Notes: a model not told the origin generated them from the letters alone. A stretch of DNA of 64,000 bases from Micromonospora cremea (GCF_900143515.1 NZ_FSQT01000001.1:1302001-1366000); one strand, 5' to 3'; shown: positions 25,010 to 34,026, counted from the stretch's first letter. Translations and numbers: made by a program.

Positions 25010-26032
25010 ATGACCGAGGTGTCGTACCTGTCCGCTGCCGGTGAGTTGTCGTCGGTGGGCACGCCCACGCTGTGGGCGGTGACGATCGCCGGCGTGCTGC
25101 TGCTGCTGGTGCTGGACTTCCTGGTCACCCGCCGCCCGCACGAGGTGTCGATGCGGGAGGCGATCGGCTGGTCGGCGTTCTACATAGCCCTGCCACTGGC
25201 GTTCGGCGGCTGGATCTGGGCCCGCTACGGCTCCGAGTTGGGCGTGCAGTACCTCACCGGCTACCTGGTGGAGAAGTCCCTCTCGGTCGACAACCTCTTC
25301 GTCTTCATGCTGCTGCTGGCCGCGTTCGCGGTGCCGGCGGTGCTCGCCCAGCGGGTGCTGCTCTACGGCATCGCCGGCGCGCTGGTGCTGCGGGCGGTCT
25401 TCATCGCTCTCGGCGCGGCGGCGTTGCAGACTCTCGACTTCGCCTTCCTGCTCTTCGCGATCATCCTCATCGCCACGGCGGTGAAGCTGCTCCGCGACGC
25501 CCTCTCCGGGCACCAGCAGGAAGTCGACATCAACAAGATGCGCTCGGTGAAGCTGCTGAGCAAGTTCATGCCGGTGGTCGACGAATACCACGGCACCCGG
25601 ATGACCGTCCGGCATGGAGCGAAGCGGGCGCTCACCCCGTTCGCCCTGGTGGTGGTCGCGGTGCTGGCCACCGACGTGGTCTTCGCGGTCGACTCGGTGC
25701 CGGCGGTCTACGGCATCACCGAGGATCCGTACCTGGTCTTCGCCACCAACGCGTTCGCCCTGCTCGGTCTGCGTGCGCTCTACTTCGTCCTGCACGCGGC
25801 GCTGAGCCGGCTGGTGCACCTCAGCTACGGCCTGGCCATCATCCTGGCGTTCATCGGTCTGAAGCTGGGCCTGCACTGGGCGCACGGAATCTGGGAGAGC
25901 GTGCCGCAGATCCCCACCCTGGCCTCGCTCGGGGTGATCATCGGGGTGCTGGTGGTGGTCACGCTGACCAGCCTGCGCGCCACTCGGGGCGGTCAGCCCG
26001 AGGAGCGCGAGGTGGTCGCGGAGCGGCGCTGA
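25010..26032 (+). CDS. TerC family integral membrane protein, probable manganese exporter
   Basis: A 340-residue membrane protein with about eight helices. Conserved acidic motifs typical of TerC lie in the membrane: EKSLSVDNLFVF near residue 90 and LATDVVFAVDSVPAVYGIT near residue 215. TerC proteins export metal, probably during co- and post-translational metalation of exported proteins, and some confer tellurite resistance. The upstream Mn2+-type riboswitch supports a manganese role. The start follows GGAGG, nine bases away. Confidence 0.9.
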   Translation: MTEVSYLSAAGELSSVGTPTLWAVTIAGVLLLLVLDFLVTRRPHEVSMREAIGWSAFYIALPLAFGGWIWARYGSELGVQYLTGYLVEKSLSVDNLFVFMLLLAAFAVPAVLAQRVLLYGIAGALVLRAVFIALGAAALQTLDFAFLLFAIILIATAVKLLRDALSGHQQEVDINKMRSVKLLSKFMPVVDEYHGTRMTVRHGAKRALTPFALVVVAVLATDVVFAVDSVPAVYGITEDPYLVFATNAFALLGLRALYFVLHAALSRLVHLSYGLAIILAFIGLKLGLHWAHGIWESVPQIPTLASLGVIIGVLVVVTLTSLRATRGGQPEEREVVAERR

Positions 26033-26112
26033 GCGCGCGCGCCGCGCCGGGGCGATGAGGAGGTACGCGGGAAAGCTCTTGCCCCGGCCGCCGCAGGTGG
26101 TACGACTGTGCA

Positions 26113-26712
26113 ATGGGAATCGTGTCACCGGGCTTTCAGGGTCGGCCCCGAACGCAGGAGCCGGCCCTGCCACCCGGGCAGTACCTGACCGAGGACTTCC
26201 CGGTGCTCTCGGCCGGCCCGACGCCCCGGGTTTCGCTGGACACCTGGGAGTTCGTCATCGCCGCCGAGAACGGCACCGAGTACCGGTGGTCGTGGCAGGA
26301 GCTGATGGCGCTGCCGCAGGAGACGCCGATGGTCGACATCCACTGCGTCACCCACTGGTCCAAGCTCGGCACCACCTGGAAGGGCGTCTCGCTGGACACC
26401 CTGCTCGACGGCGTGGACACCGGCGCGCACTTCGCGCTCGCGCACTCCTACGGCGGGTACACCACCAACCTGCCGCTGGACGACCTGCGCGGCGGCCGGG
26501 CGTGGGTGGCGCACACCTTCGACGGCGCTCCGCTGGCGCCCGAGCACGGCGGGCCGGCCCGGCTGCTGGTGCCGCACCTGTACTTCTGGAAGTCCGCCAA
26601 GTGGGTGCGCGGCATCCGGCTCAAGACGATGGACGATCCGGGGTTCTGGGAGACCGCCGGGTACCACGACTACGGCGACCCGTGGCGCGAGCAGCGGTAC
26701 CAGGGTGACTGA
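26113..26712 (+). CDS. Molybdopterin-dependent sulfite-oxidase-like oxidoreductase
   Basis: A 199-residue sulfite-oxidase-fold domain with the Moco-coordinating Cys in VDIHCVTHWSKLGTTWKGV and conserved HFALAHSYGGYTTNLPL and LLVPHLYFWKSAKWV. The protein lacks a signal peptide and the dimerisation domain, as in short YedY-like enzymes. It overlaps the flavin reductase gene by 8 bases, which supplies an electron-transfer partner. The substrate is unknown. Confidence 0.88.
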   Translation: MGIVSPGFQGRPRTQEPALPPGQYLTEDFPVLSAGPTPRVSLDTWEFVIAAENGTEYRWSWQELMALPQETPMVDIHCVTHWSKLGTTWKGVSLDTLLDGVDTGAHFALAHSYGGYTTNLPLDDLRGGRAWVAHTFDGAPLAPEHGGPARLLVPHLYFWKSAKWVRGIRLKTMDDPGFWETAGYHDYGDPWREQRYQGD

Positions 26713-27484
26713 GCGCGCGGTCGCGACCGGCACACCGGCGCGGGCTCCCATCCGCTGGCACGTCGGCCGGCTGGTGGAGCGCCGGGTGGAGACGCCGAGC
26801 GCGCACACCCTGGTGCTGGAGGTGCCGGAGTGGCCGGGGCACCTGCCCGGGCAGCACGTCGACCTGCGGCTGACCGCGCCGGACGGTTATCAGGCGGCCC
26901 GGTCGTACTCGGTGGCCGGGCCCGCGGTGGACGGTCCGGGCGGCCCGCGGATCGAGGTGACGGTGCAGCGGGTGAGGGACGGCGAGGTGTCGCCGTACCT
27001 GATCGACGTCTTCGGCCACGGCGACCCGGTGGAGGTGCGCGGGCCGCTCGGCGGCTGGTTCATCTGGAGGCCGGAGGAGACCGCGCCGGTGCAGCTGCTC
27101 GCCGGCGGTTCCGGCATCGTGCCGCTGATGGCGATGATCCGGGCACGGCGGGCGACCGGCAGCAAGGTGCCGTTCCGGCTGCTCTACTCGGTACGGACCC
27201 CGGACGACGTGATTTACGCCGACGAGCTGCGCCGCCGGGTCCGCGACGACTTCGGGCTCGACGTGGCGTACGTGTACACCCGCGAGGCGCCCGACGAGTG
27301 GCGCGGTGAGCCGCACCGGGTCGGGCTGGCCGACGTCAACACCCACGGCTGGCCGCCGGACCTGGAACCGCTCACCTACGTCTGTGGCCCGACCGGGTTC
27401 GTGGAAGCCGTGGCCGACCTGCTGGTGGGGCTGGGCCACCCGTCGCGACGGGTCAAGACCGAACGCTTCGGCCCCACCGGCTGA
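26705..27484 (+). CDS. Ferredoxin-NADP reductase-type FAD oxidoreductase
   Basis: The 259-residue product has an N-terminal FAD domain (AARSYSVAGPA) and a C-terminal NAD(P) domain (LLAGGSGIVPLMAMIRARR, YVCGPTGFVEAVADLLVGLG). No 2Fe-2S domain is present. A GTG start overlaps the Moco gene by 8 bases, so the two are translated together. It probably passes electrons between NAD(P)H and the sulfite-oxidase-like protein. Confidence 0.88.
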   Translation: MTERAVATGTPARAPIRWHVGRLVERRVETPSAHTLVLEVPEWPGHLPGQHVDLRLTAPDGYQAARSYSVAGPAVDGPGGPRIEVTVQRVRDGEVSPYLIDVFGHGDPVEVRGPLGGWFIWRPEETAPVQLLAGGSGIVPLMAMIRARRATGSKVPFRLLYSVRTPDDVIYADELRRRVRDDFGLDVAYVYTREAPDEWRGEPHRVGLADVNTHGWPPDLEPLTYVCGPTGFVEAVADLLVGLGHPSRRVKTERFGPTG

Positions 27485-27518
27485 CCGCCCCGCTCGCCCC
27501 GCAAGTCGAGGAGACCCG

Positions 27519-27812
27519 ATGACCGAGATGTCCTACCTGGACGGCAACATGCTCGACGGCCCACTGCGCGAGCTGTTCGCCGTCGACCTGAGCACCGCGA
27601 CGGGCCGCTGCGAGAACTGCGGCATGACCGGCTCGATGGCCAGCCTGCACGTCTTCTCGAACGCCCCGGGACTGGTCGCGCGCTGCCCATCCTGCGAAGC
27701 GGTGATGCTGCGGCTGGTCCGGGGGCCGGACCGGGCCTGGCTGGACATGCGCGGCACCACCTTCCTTCAGGTCCCGATGCCGATGGAGCAGCCGTACCCC
27801 AGCCCGCTCTGA
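27519..27812 (+). CDS. DUF6510-type zinc-ribbon protein
   Basis: This 97-residue protein has a single zinc ribbon: GRCENCGMTG and, after a spacer, ARCPSCEAVMLRLV. It begins MTEMSYLDGNMLDGPLRELF. This small family is regularly found behind the Moco oxidoreductase and flavin reductase, as here, 35 bp downstream with AGGAG before the ATG. It may be a metal-holding or maturation factor for the pair; that is inferred from context only. Confidence 0.78.
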   Translation: MTEMSYLDGNMLDGPLRELFAVDLSTATGRCENCGMTGSMASLHVFSNAPGLVARCPSCEAVMLRLVRGPDRAWLDMRGTTFLQVPMPMEQPYPSPL

Positions 27813-27853
27813 CGGGATCGGTCGGCGTTGCCCGGCTGAGGCAGACTGGCGGA

Positions 27854-28270
27854 ATGAGCGCTGGTCGATGGCGTGACGTGCCGCGCGCTGTTCGACTCGC
27901 CGTGTCGGTCGCCGTGCTGGTGTTCGCCTACGGCACGGTGGTCCACCTGCTTCAGTTGCTCGTGCCTGAACTGAGGCCGCAGCTCACCCTGCCTGGTGGG
28001 CTCACGTTCTACTTCGGGTCCCTGACTCTGTGGGATCCCCTGGCGGCACTTCTGCTGGCGGCTCGTCGGAGAAGCGGACTGGCGCTGGGCTGCGTCGTAC
28101 TGGCGACGGACGCGACCGCGAACTGGTACGCCAACTACGTGCTGGATCCGGCGGCGGGTGTCACCCCGGGCCGGATCGGACAAGCTGTCATCACCGCCCT
28201 CGCCATCACGTTCGTCGCGCTCACCGCGTGGCTGGCACCGTGGTTCGTCCGGCCGGATGAGAGGCGTTGA
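27854..28270 (+). CDS. Small membrane protein, 138 aa
   Basis: I recognise no named family. There are three to four hydrophobic helices (AVRLAVSVAVLVFAYGTVVHLLQLL; LTLWDPLAALLLAARR; ALGCVVLATDATANWY; ALAITFVALTAWLAPWF) and short charged loops. It starts 41 bp after the zinc-ribbon gene and could belong to the same operon, though a terminator-like gap cannot be excluded. No catalytic motif is visible. Confidence 0.65.
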   Translation: MSAGRWRDVPRAVRLAVSVAVLVFAYGTVVHLLQLLVPELRPQLTLPGGLTFYFGSLTLWDPLAALLLAARRRSGLALGCVVLATDATANWYANYVLDPAAGVTPGRIGQAVITALAITFVALTAWLAPWFVRPDERR

Positions 28271-28429
28271 CCCGGTCGCCGGCTGAGCTCGACGTCCTCG
28301 GGTCGCGTTCGTCGATCATGCCCGGGCCGCTACGCCGTTCGGCTGTGCCAAGGGGTGCCAGGCCGCACGATGCCGTCAACCCCTGGGCCTCGATGCCGAG
28401 GGCGACGTTCCCCCGCGCGAACTGGTTCC

Positions 28430-29005
28430 CTAGGCCGCCGGTCCGCCGTGGGACGTGCGGCCGGTGCGGACGGCGTACGCCCGCTTCATCTTGATGTAGT
28501 TGCCGCAGCCGGCCATCGAGCACCAGCGGCGGGCCTGGTTGCGGGAGGCGTCGTAGTAGGCCCAGCGGCAGGTGTCGCGGGCGCAGACCTTGAGCCTCGG
28601 CCAGGTGCCATCCTCGCCGCACACGCGGATCGCGTCGACCAGGCCGGCCAGCGCCCGGTTCAGGGGACCGTCACCGGCGGCGACCAGGCGGTGGCCGTCG
28701 TCGGCGAAGCGCAGTGCGACGGGCGCCCCGACCAGGGCCTGGTTGAGCCGGTCGAGCGCGGTGGGGTCGGCGTGGTGACCGGCGTGGCCGAGCAGTATGG
28801 CGCGCAGGCCCTCGCGGACCGTCACGGCCACGTCGAGGTCCGCCGGCCCGAGGTGCGCGTCCCGCGCCACCAGGTCCTGTTCGACGAACCAGTTGCGGAG
28901 CCGGTCGGGGCTGGTCAACGTCTCGTCGTCGATCTGCGGTTCGTAGGTGTTCACGAAGTCCCGGACGAGCCGCACGGCGGCCGGCACCCCGGCGTCGTCG
29001 TCCAC
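28430..29005 (-). CDS. CGNR zinc-finger / ABATE-domain regulator
   Basis: A 191-residue protein with an N-terminal ABATE-type helical domain (AAVRLVRDFVNTYEPQ, LRNWFVEQDL) and a C-terminal CGNR finger: VCARDTCRWAYYDASRNQ, then WCSMAGCGNYIKMKR. These actinobacterial proteins are putative transcription factors. The GTG at 29005 has AAGGAG seven bases upstream. It is divergent from a LacI-family gene, and the 123-bp gap holds two identical spaced palindromes. Confidence 0.85.
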   Translation of the reverse strand: MDDDAGVPAAVRLVRDFVNTYEPQIDDETLTSPDRLRNWFVEQDLVARDAHLGPADLDVAVTVREGLRAILLGHAGHHADPTALDRLNQALVGAPVALRFADDGHRLVAAGDGPLNRALAGLVDAIRVCGEDGTWPRLKVCARDTCRWAYYDASRNQARRWCSMAGCGNYIKMKRAYAVRTGRTSHGGPAA

Positions 29006-29022
29006 CGGCCATCTCCTTCCAT

Positions 29023-29053
29023 TTACACCACCGTAGCGCGTTGACAGGTGTGA
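29023..29053. promoter_or_regulatory. Spaced palindrome 1 in the CGNR-LacI divergon
   Basis: TTACACC, 17 bp, GGTGTGA. An equal structure lies 52 bp further on. Confidence 0.6.
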
Positions 29054-29074
29054 AATCGCCTGCGAGGGTCGGAA

Positions 29075-29105
29075 GTACACCAGTGAAACGCTTTTGATGG
29101 TGTGA
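29075..29105. promoter_or_regulatory. Spaced palindrome 2 in the CGNR-LacI divergon
   Basis: GTACACC, 17 bp, GGTGTGA: the same half-sites and spacer as the upstream copy, 24 bp before the LacI-family start. It was probably bound by one of the two divergent regulators. Confidence 0.6.
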
Positions 29106-29128
29106 CATTCATCGGGGGAGGGTGGGTC

Positions 29129-30145
29129 GTGGCTTCCACGCTCAAGGACGTGGCGCGGCTCGCCGATGTGTCGGTGAAGACGGTCTCCAACGTGGTCAAC
29201 GGCTATCCCCATGTGAGCCCCGACGTGCGCCGCCGGGTCGAGGCCGCCGTCACCCAGCTGGGCTACCGGCCGAACGTGTTCGCCCGGACCCTGCGCACCG
29301 GGCGCACCGGCGTGCTCGCTCTGGTCCTGCCGGACAGCGACGTGCCCTACGCGGATGATCTCGCGCGCGAGGTCGTCCGCGCCGCCCGGAGCCGGGGCTA
29401 TCGGGTGGTCATCGAGCAGATGGGGCCCGACGACGAGCGCCCGGCGCCGTCGCTGAGCGCTGCCCGCACGATGCCGGTGGACGGCGTGCTGGTCAGCGCG
29501 CCCGTCGCACCGGCCGAGTTGGTCGAGGCGTTGCCGGCCACCGGGCGTCCCGTCGTGCTGGTCGGCGGCGAGGCCCGGGACGGGCGCTGCGACCAGGTGA
29601 GCGTCGACGTCGCCCGGGCCGCGGAGGACGCGACCGCGCACCTGCTGCGCGCCGGCCGCCGGCGGATCGCCGCGATCGGCGCGTACCCGACGGAGTCGGC
29701 CGCCGTGCCGCGGTCGCGCACGGCCGGCTACTACCGCGCGCTGCGCGAGGCCGGCGTGGCACCCGTGCCCGGTCACCTGCTGCCCGCGGGGCACCACCGC
29801 CGTGCCGACGGCTATCGCGCAGCCCGCGCGCTGCTGGCCCGGCCCGGCCGCCCGGACGCCATCTTCTGCTACTCCGACCCCCTCGCGATCGGCGCGATGC
29901 GCGCCGCCTTCGACGCCGGGCTGCGTGTCCCTGGCGACGTCGCGGTGATCGGCATCGGCGACATCGAGGAGGGCCGGTACTCCCGGCCCACACTGAGCAC
30001 CGTCTCCGTCGACACCGGCTTTCTCGCCCGGGAGGCCGTGGCCCGGGTCACCACCCGGATCGACCAGCCGGACGCGGCCGTCGCCATGGTCACCGCGCCG
30101 CACACGGTGCTCCCGAGGGAGAGCACCGAAACAACGATGCGCTGA
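29129..30145 (+). CDS. LacI family transcriptional regulator
   Basis: This 338-residue regulator has the LacI HTH and hinge (STLKDVARLADVSVKTVSNVVNG; LGYRPNVFARTLRTGRT) and a periplasmic-binding-protein-like sensor domain ending DVAVIGIGDIEEGRYSRPTLSTV. Such proteins usually repress sugar catabolism genes. No sugar operon is next to it, so the target may be remote or the divergent CGNR gene. The GTG at 29129 lies close to GGAGGG. Confidence 0.9.
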   Translation: MASTLKDVARLADVSVKTVSNVVNGYPHVSPDVRRRVEAAVTQLGYRPNVFARTLRTGRTGVLALVLPDSDVPYADDLAREVVRAARSRGYRVVIEQMGPDDERPAPSLSAARTMPVDGVLVSAPVAPAELVEALPATGRPVVLVGGEARDGRCDQVSVDVARAAEDATAHLLRAGRRRIAAIGAYPTESAAVPRSRTAGYYRALREAGVAPVPGHLLPAGHHRRADGYRAARALLARPGRPDAIFCYSDPLAIGAMRAAFDAGLRVPGDVAVIGIGDIEEGRYSRPTLSTVSVDTGFLAREAVARVTTRIDQPDAAVAMVTAPHTVLPRESTETTMR

Positions 30146-30191
30146 CCGACGGTTGGACAGCGCCCGGGTGGGTCGGTCAGAGTGGTCCGCC

Positions 30192-30719
30192 GTGAGATAC
30201 CTGCGTACCGGCGGTCCCGCCGCGATCCGCCGACCCCGGCCTGCCGACGCGGACGAGTTCCTCGCCGCCGTGCGGCGCAGCCGGGAGCTGCACCACCCGT
30301 GGCTGGCCGCGCCGGGCAGCCCGGAGGAGTACGACCAGTACCTGAGCCGGATCCGCCGCCGGGACAGCTCCGGCTACCTGATCTGCGACCGGGCCAGCGG
30401 CGAGATCGCCGGCTACGTGAACATCAGCGGGATCGTGCTGGGCGCGCTGCGCGGCGGCTACCTCGGGTACGCGGCGTTCCAGCCGTACAGCGGCACCGGG
30501 CACGCCTCGGCGGGCGTCGCCCTGGTCATCGACCACGCGTTCAGCGCGCTCGGGCTGCACCGGCTGGAGGCGAACATCCAACCCGGCAACGAGCCGTCCC
30601 GGCGGGTGGCCCGCAAGCTGGGTTTCCGGTTGGAGGGTTTCTCCCCGGACTACCTGTTCATCGACGGCGCGTGGCGCGACCACGAGCGGTGGGCGATCAC
30701 CGCACCGGCGGCCACCTGA
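30192..30719 (+). CDS. GNAT N-acetyltransferase, RimJ/RimL-like
   Basis: A 175-residue acetyltransferase with the RimJ/RimL pattern: AIRRPRPADADEFLAAVRRS, IAGYVNISGI, GYLGYAAFQPYSGTGHASAG (acetyl-CoA loop) and HRLEANIQPGNEPSRRVARKLGFRLEG. It most likely acetylates an N-terminal amine of a protein or a small amine; the target is unknown. The GTG at 30192 gives a family-like N-terminus; a TTG or GTG further upstream is possible. Confidence 0.88.
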   Translation: MRYLRTGGPAAIRRPRPADADEFLAAVRRSRELHHPWLAAPGSPEEYDQYLSRIRRRDSSGYLICDRASGEIAGYVNISGIVLGALRGGYLGYAAFQPYSGTGHASAGVALVIDHAFSALGLHRLEANIQPGNEPSRRVARKLGFRLEGFSPDYLFIDGAWRDHERWAITAPAAT

Positions 30720-30822
30720 ACGGCCGCCCGGCCGGATGGGCGGCGGGCCCGGTGGCGTTGGACGCCAGATCGGCGAGGGACGACCGGGACGGTCGAACGG
30801 GACCGCCCCGGCCGCCCGCCGT

Positions 30823-31315
30823 TCAGCTGCCGGGCCGGGGGAACGCGACCGGGCTGCGCAGGCCGTCACGGCCCACGGCGCGGATGCCGAAGAAGACGTT
30901 GTCCTTGGACAGGTCGATGCTGACCTCGGTGACGTCACCGACCGGGATGACGCGCTGCCACTCGGCGGCCGTGGTCTCCCGCCACAGCACCTCGTAGCCG
31001 GCCAGGTCCGGCTCGTCGCCGCGCTGCCAGCGCAGCGTGGTGTTGTTGGTCAGGTCGGTGGTCACGATGATCGCGCGCTTGGGCGTGCCGGGCGCCTGGG
31101 CCAGCGACCACAGCGCCGCGCCGTTGACCCGGGCCACCCGGGCGATGTACCCGAAGTCGCAGAACTCCGGCAGGTCACCGAACTGCTGCCCGTCCTGCAC
31201 ATCGGATGTCCTGATGCTGGTGGGCGAAGTCCTCGTTCGGCTCGGTAAACCGCGCCGCCGGCCAGCCCTCCCGCAGTCCGGCATCCTCCCCATCGATGGT
31301 GGTGCCTGTCCATAT
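30823..31315 (-). pseudogene. Decayed M28 peptidase: C-terminal fragment with frameshift
   Basis: The main frame encodes VQDGQQFGDLPEFCDFGYIARVARVNGAALWSLAQAPGTPKR and a fibronectin-like end (LRWQRGDEPDLAGYEVLWRETTAAEW, SKDNVFFGIRAVG). These are the tail of secreted actinobacterial M28 aminopeptidases. Just upstream the homology continues in another frame (GWPAARFTEPNEDFAHQHQDIR), so one base was lost near 31203-31206. The zinc-binding peptidase core and signal peptide are missing. It lies between GNAT and NDH-2 genes of normal structure. Confidence 0.78.
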
Positions 31316-31504
31316 CATCGGACGTGGATGTTCCGTGGCTTTCACCCAGACCGGGTGATGACACCTGGTGTCCACCGTTCCTACGGTGGGTGCCATGGCT
31401 GCCGTGCGCGCGAGCTGAGCTGTCCGGCGTCGGCCGCTGCCTGCCGCGCCCGACCTGCCGGTTCTTCGACGTTTGTCCCGGGCTTCGACGGGAAACGGGC
31501 CGCA

Positions 31505-32806
31505 ATGACGAAACCTCGTGTGGTGATCGTGGGGGCCGGGTTCGCCGGTTACCACGCGGCGAAGACGTTGAGCCGCCTCGCCCGGGACCGGGCCGAGATC
31601 GTGCTGCTGAATTCCACCGACTACTTCCTCTACCTGCCGCTGCTGCCCGAGGTGGCCGCCGGGGTGGTCGAGCCCAGGCGGATCGCCGTGCCGCTGACCG
31701 GGACGCTCAAGGGCGTACGGGTCGTGATCGGCGAGGCGGACCACGTGGACCTGCAGAACCGTTGGGTCGGGTTCACCCAGCAGGAGGGGGACAAGAACCG
31801 GCTGGCGTACGACCGGCTCGTGCTGGCCGTGGGCAGCGTCAACAAGCTGCTGCCCATCCCCGGGGTGACCGAGTACGCGCACGGCTTCCGTGGCCTGCCC
31901 GAGGCGGTCTACCTGCACGACCACGTGATCCGCCAGATCGAGTTGGCCGAGCAGGCCGAGGACCCGGCCGAGCAGCGGGCCCGGTCCACCTTCGTGGTGG
32001 TCGGCGCGGGCTACACCGGCACCGAGGTCGCCGCGCACGGGCAGCTGTTCACCGACGCGCTGCAGGCCCAGCGGCCCCGGCTCTCCGTCCGTCCCCGCTG
32101 GATGCTGCTGGACATCGCCCCCCGGGTGCTGCCGGAGCTGGACAAGCGGATGTCGCAGACCGCACACAAGGTGCTCGACCGGCGCGGCGTCGACGTGCGG
32201 ATGGGCACCTCGGTGGCCGAGGCGACCGCCGACGGGGTGAAGCTCACCGACGGCGAGTACGTGCCCACCTGCACGCTGGTCTGGTGTGTGGGGGTGCGCC
32301 CCGATCCGTTCGTCAGCGAGCTGGGCCTGCGTACCGACAAGGGCCGCCTGGTGGTCGACGAGTTCCTCACCGTCCCCGGCTACCCCGAGGTGTACGCCTG
32401 CGGCGACGCCGCCGCGGTGCCCGACCTGACCCGCCCCGGCCAGATCTGCGCGATGACCGCCCAGCACGCCCAGCGGCAGGGCAAGCGGGCGGCGCACAAC
32501 ATCGCCGCGTCGTACGGGTACGGCCAGCGCAAGCCGTACAAGCACCACGACCTGGGCTGGGTGGTCGACCTGGGCGGCAAGGCCGCGGCGGCGAATCCCT
32601 TGCACGTGCCGCTGGCCGGGCTGCCCGCGAAGGCGGTCACCCGCGCGTACCACCTGTTGGCGATGCCGGGTAACCGGACGAGGGTCAGCGCCGACTGGGC
32701 GCTGGACGCCACGCTGACCCGGCAGGCGGTCCAGCTCGGCCTGGTACCGGCGAACGCGGTCCCGCTGGAGAGCACCTCACCCGAGTTCGCGGCCCGGTCC
32801 CGCTGA
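31505..32806 (+). CDS. Type II NADH dehydrogenase-like FAD oxidoreductase
   Basis: A 433-residue enzyme with an FAD motif (VVIVGAGFAGYHAAKTL), an NADH motif (VVVGAGYTGTEVAAHG), the FAD-contacting PEVYACGDAAAVPD, and the membrane-facing AMTAQHAQRQGK typical of NDH-2. NDH-2 passes electrons from NADH to menaquinone without pumping protons. The C-terminus overlaps the convergent AI-2E gene by 30 bp. The start ATG follows a weak ribosome site, and upstream sequence is not conserved. Confidence 0.87.
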   Translation: MTKPRVVIVGAGFAGYHAAKTLSRLARDRAEIVLLNSTDYFLYLPLLPEVAAGVVEPRRIAVPLTGTLKGVRVVIGEADHVDLQNRWVGFTQQEGDKNRLAYDRLVLAVGSVNKLLPIPGVTEYAHGFRGLPEAVYLHDHVIRQIELAEQAEDPAEQRARSTFVVVGAGYTGTEVAAHGQLFTDALQAQRPRLSVRPRWMLLDIAPRVLPELDKRMSQTAHKVLDRRGVDVRMGTSVAEATADGVKLTDGEYVPTCTLVWCVGVRPDPFVSELGLRTDKGRLVVDEFLTVPGYPEVYACGDAAAVPDLTRPGQICAMTAQHAQRQGKRAAHNIAASYGYGQRKPYKHHDLGWVVDLGGKAAAANPLHVPLAGLPAKAVTRAYHLLAMPGNRTRVSADWALDATLTRQAVQLGLVPANAVPLESTSPEFAARSR

Positions 32807-33925
32807 GCGCCCGCCGGTCCGGCCGGTCGAGCTCTGATGGGCGGGACCGGCCGGTCGGCGTCGCGGGTCGGGACCGGCCGGTGGCTTCGGGCGCAGCTGG
32901 GCCGGCCCGTACTCGCGCAGCAGGGCCTGGATGATGCCGGCGGCGGGGATGGCCAGCAGGGCGCCGAGCAGGCCGGCCAGCTCCGCCGCGAGCAGGACGC
33001 TGACCAGCACGGTCAGCGGGTTCAGCCGGACCGCGCGGGCCAGGATGAGCGGCTGGAGCAGGTGGTTCTCCACCTGCTGGTAGACCACGAAGAAGACCAG
33101 CACCACCACGCCGGCGGTGGGGGAGTGCAGGAAACCGGCCCCGGCCGCGATCACCGCTCCCAGTGTCGCGCCGACCAGCGGTATCAGGTCGGCCACCGCC
33201 ACCAGCAGGGCGATCACGGCGGCGAACGGCACCCCGGTGAGCGCCAGCACCACGAAGGTCAGGGCCCCGCAGATCACGCTGATCACCAGGTTGCCGGTGA
33301 GGTAACCGGTGACGGTGCGCGAGACCTCCCGACCCACCCGGCGCAGCCGCTCGCCCCGGCCGTCCCCGGCCGCCGCGAGCACGCGGCTGGTGATCCGCGG
33401 CGCCTCCAGCACCATGAGGTACGCGAGCACGATGACCGTGACCAGCCCGGCGACCGTCTCCACCACGCTGCGCAGCACGCCGACGGCCGGCTCGCGCAGC
33501 CGGGCGCCGAAGGTACGCAGCTGCTCGGAGTGCTCGGACACGTACTGTCGGGCGCCGACGCGCTCCAGCAGGTGGCCCACCGGGCCACGGCCGGCGCGCA
33601 CGTCGCGCAGCAGCTCCGGCGCCCGTTCGGCGAACCGCCCCAGCTCGTTCAGCAGCGGTGCCAGGATGGCCGCGGCCAGGATCGCCAGCAGCGCGAACGC
33701 GGCGAGGAACACCAGCAGAGTGGCCAACGCCCGCCGCGGCACGAACCGGCGTTGGAGCCGGTCCACCAGCGGCTTGAGCGCGACGGCGAAGAAGGCGGCC
33801 ACCACGGCCCAGACCAGCACCCGGCGGGTCGCGTACACGAAGGCCAGCGCGAACGCGGTCGCCAGCACCAGACCGATCACGATCAGAGTCCGACGAGCGG
33901 TCACCCGGGTGTCGGCGTTGCTCAT
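32777..33925 (-). CDS. AI-2E family transporter
   Basis: A 382-residue membrane protein with about eight helices, the family start VLVWAVVAAFFAVALKPLVDRLQ, a long periplasmic-type loop, and the conserved YLMVLEAPRIT and AVADLIPLVGATLGAVIA segments. Family members export AI-2, or act as Na+/H+ antiporters; the substrate cannot be decided. The C-terminal 50 residues are a proline/arginine-rich tail. The ATG at 33925 gives a natural first helix. Confidence 0.88.
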   Translation of the reverse strand: MSNADTRVTARRTLIVIGLVLATAFALAFVYATRRVLVWAVVAAFFAVALKPLVDRLQRRFVPRRALATLLVFLAAFALLAILAAAILAPLLNELGRFAERAPELLRDVRAGRGPVGHLLERVGARQYVSEHSEQLRTFGARLREPAVGVLRSVVETVAGLVTVIVLAYLMVLEAPRITSRVLAAAGDGRGERLRRVGREVSRTVTGYLTGNLVISVICGALTFVVLALTGVPFAAVIALLVAVADLIPLVGATLGAVIAAGAGFLHSPTAGVVVLVFFVVYQQVENHLLQPLILARAVRLNPLTVLVSVLLAAELAGLLGALLAIPAAGIIQALLREYGPAQLRPKPPAGPDPRRRPAGPAHQSSTGRTGGRSAGPGRELG

Positions 33926-34026
33926 CCGGCGCGGCTTCCCCGCGGTCACCTCGGGAAACCCGGGACCCGCGCGGATCACCCGGCGGTGCGCGGCCGACGC
34001 GGCGGTGACCGCCGAGCGTCAGATGA

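Noticed and set aside
29090..29097. AAACGCTTT as a classical LacI operator
   Set aside because: The half-sites do not match well (3 of 6), and the clearer symmetric signals are the TTACACC-N17-GGTGTGA pairs.
32777..32806. 30-bp overlap of NDH-2 and AI-2E gene ends as an error
   Set aside because: Both frames keep normal ends; short convergent overlaps are common in compact actinobacterial genomes.
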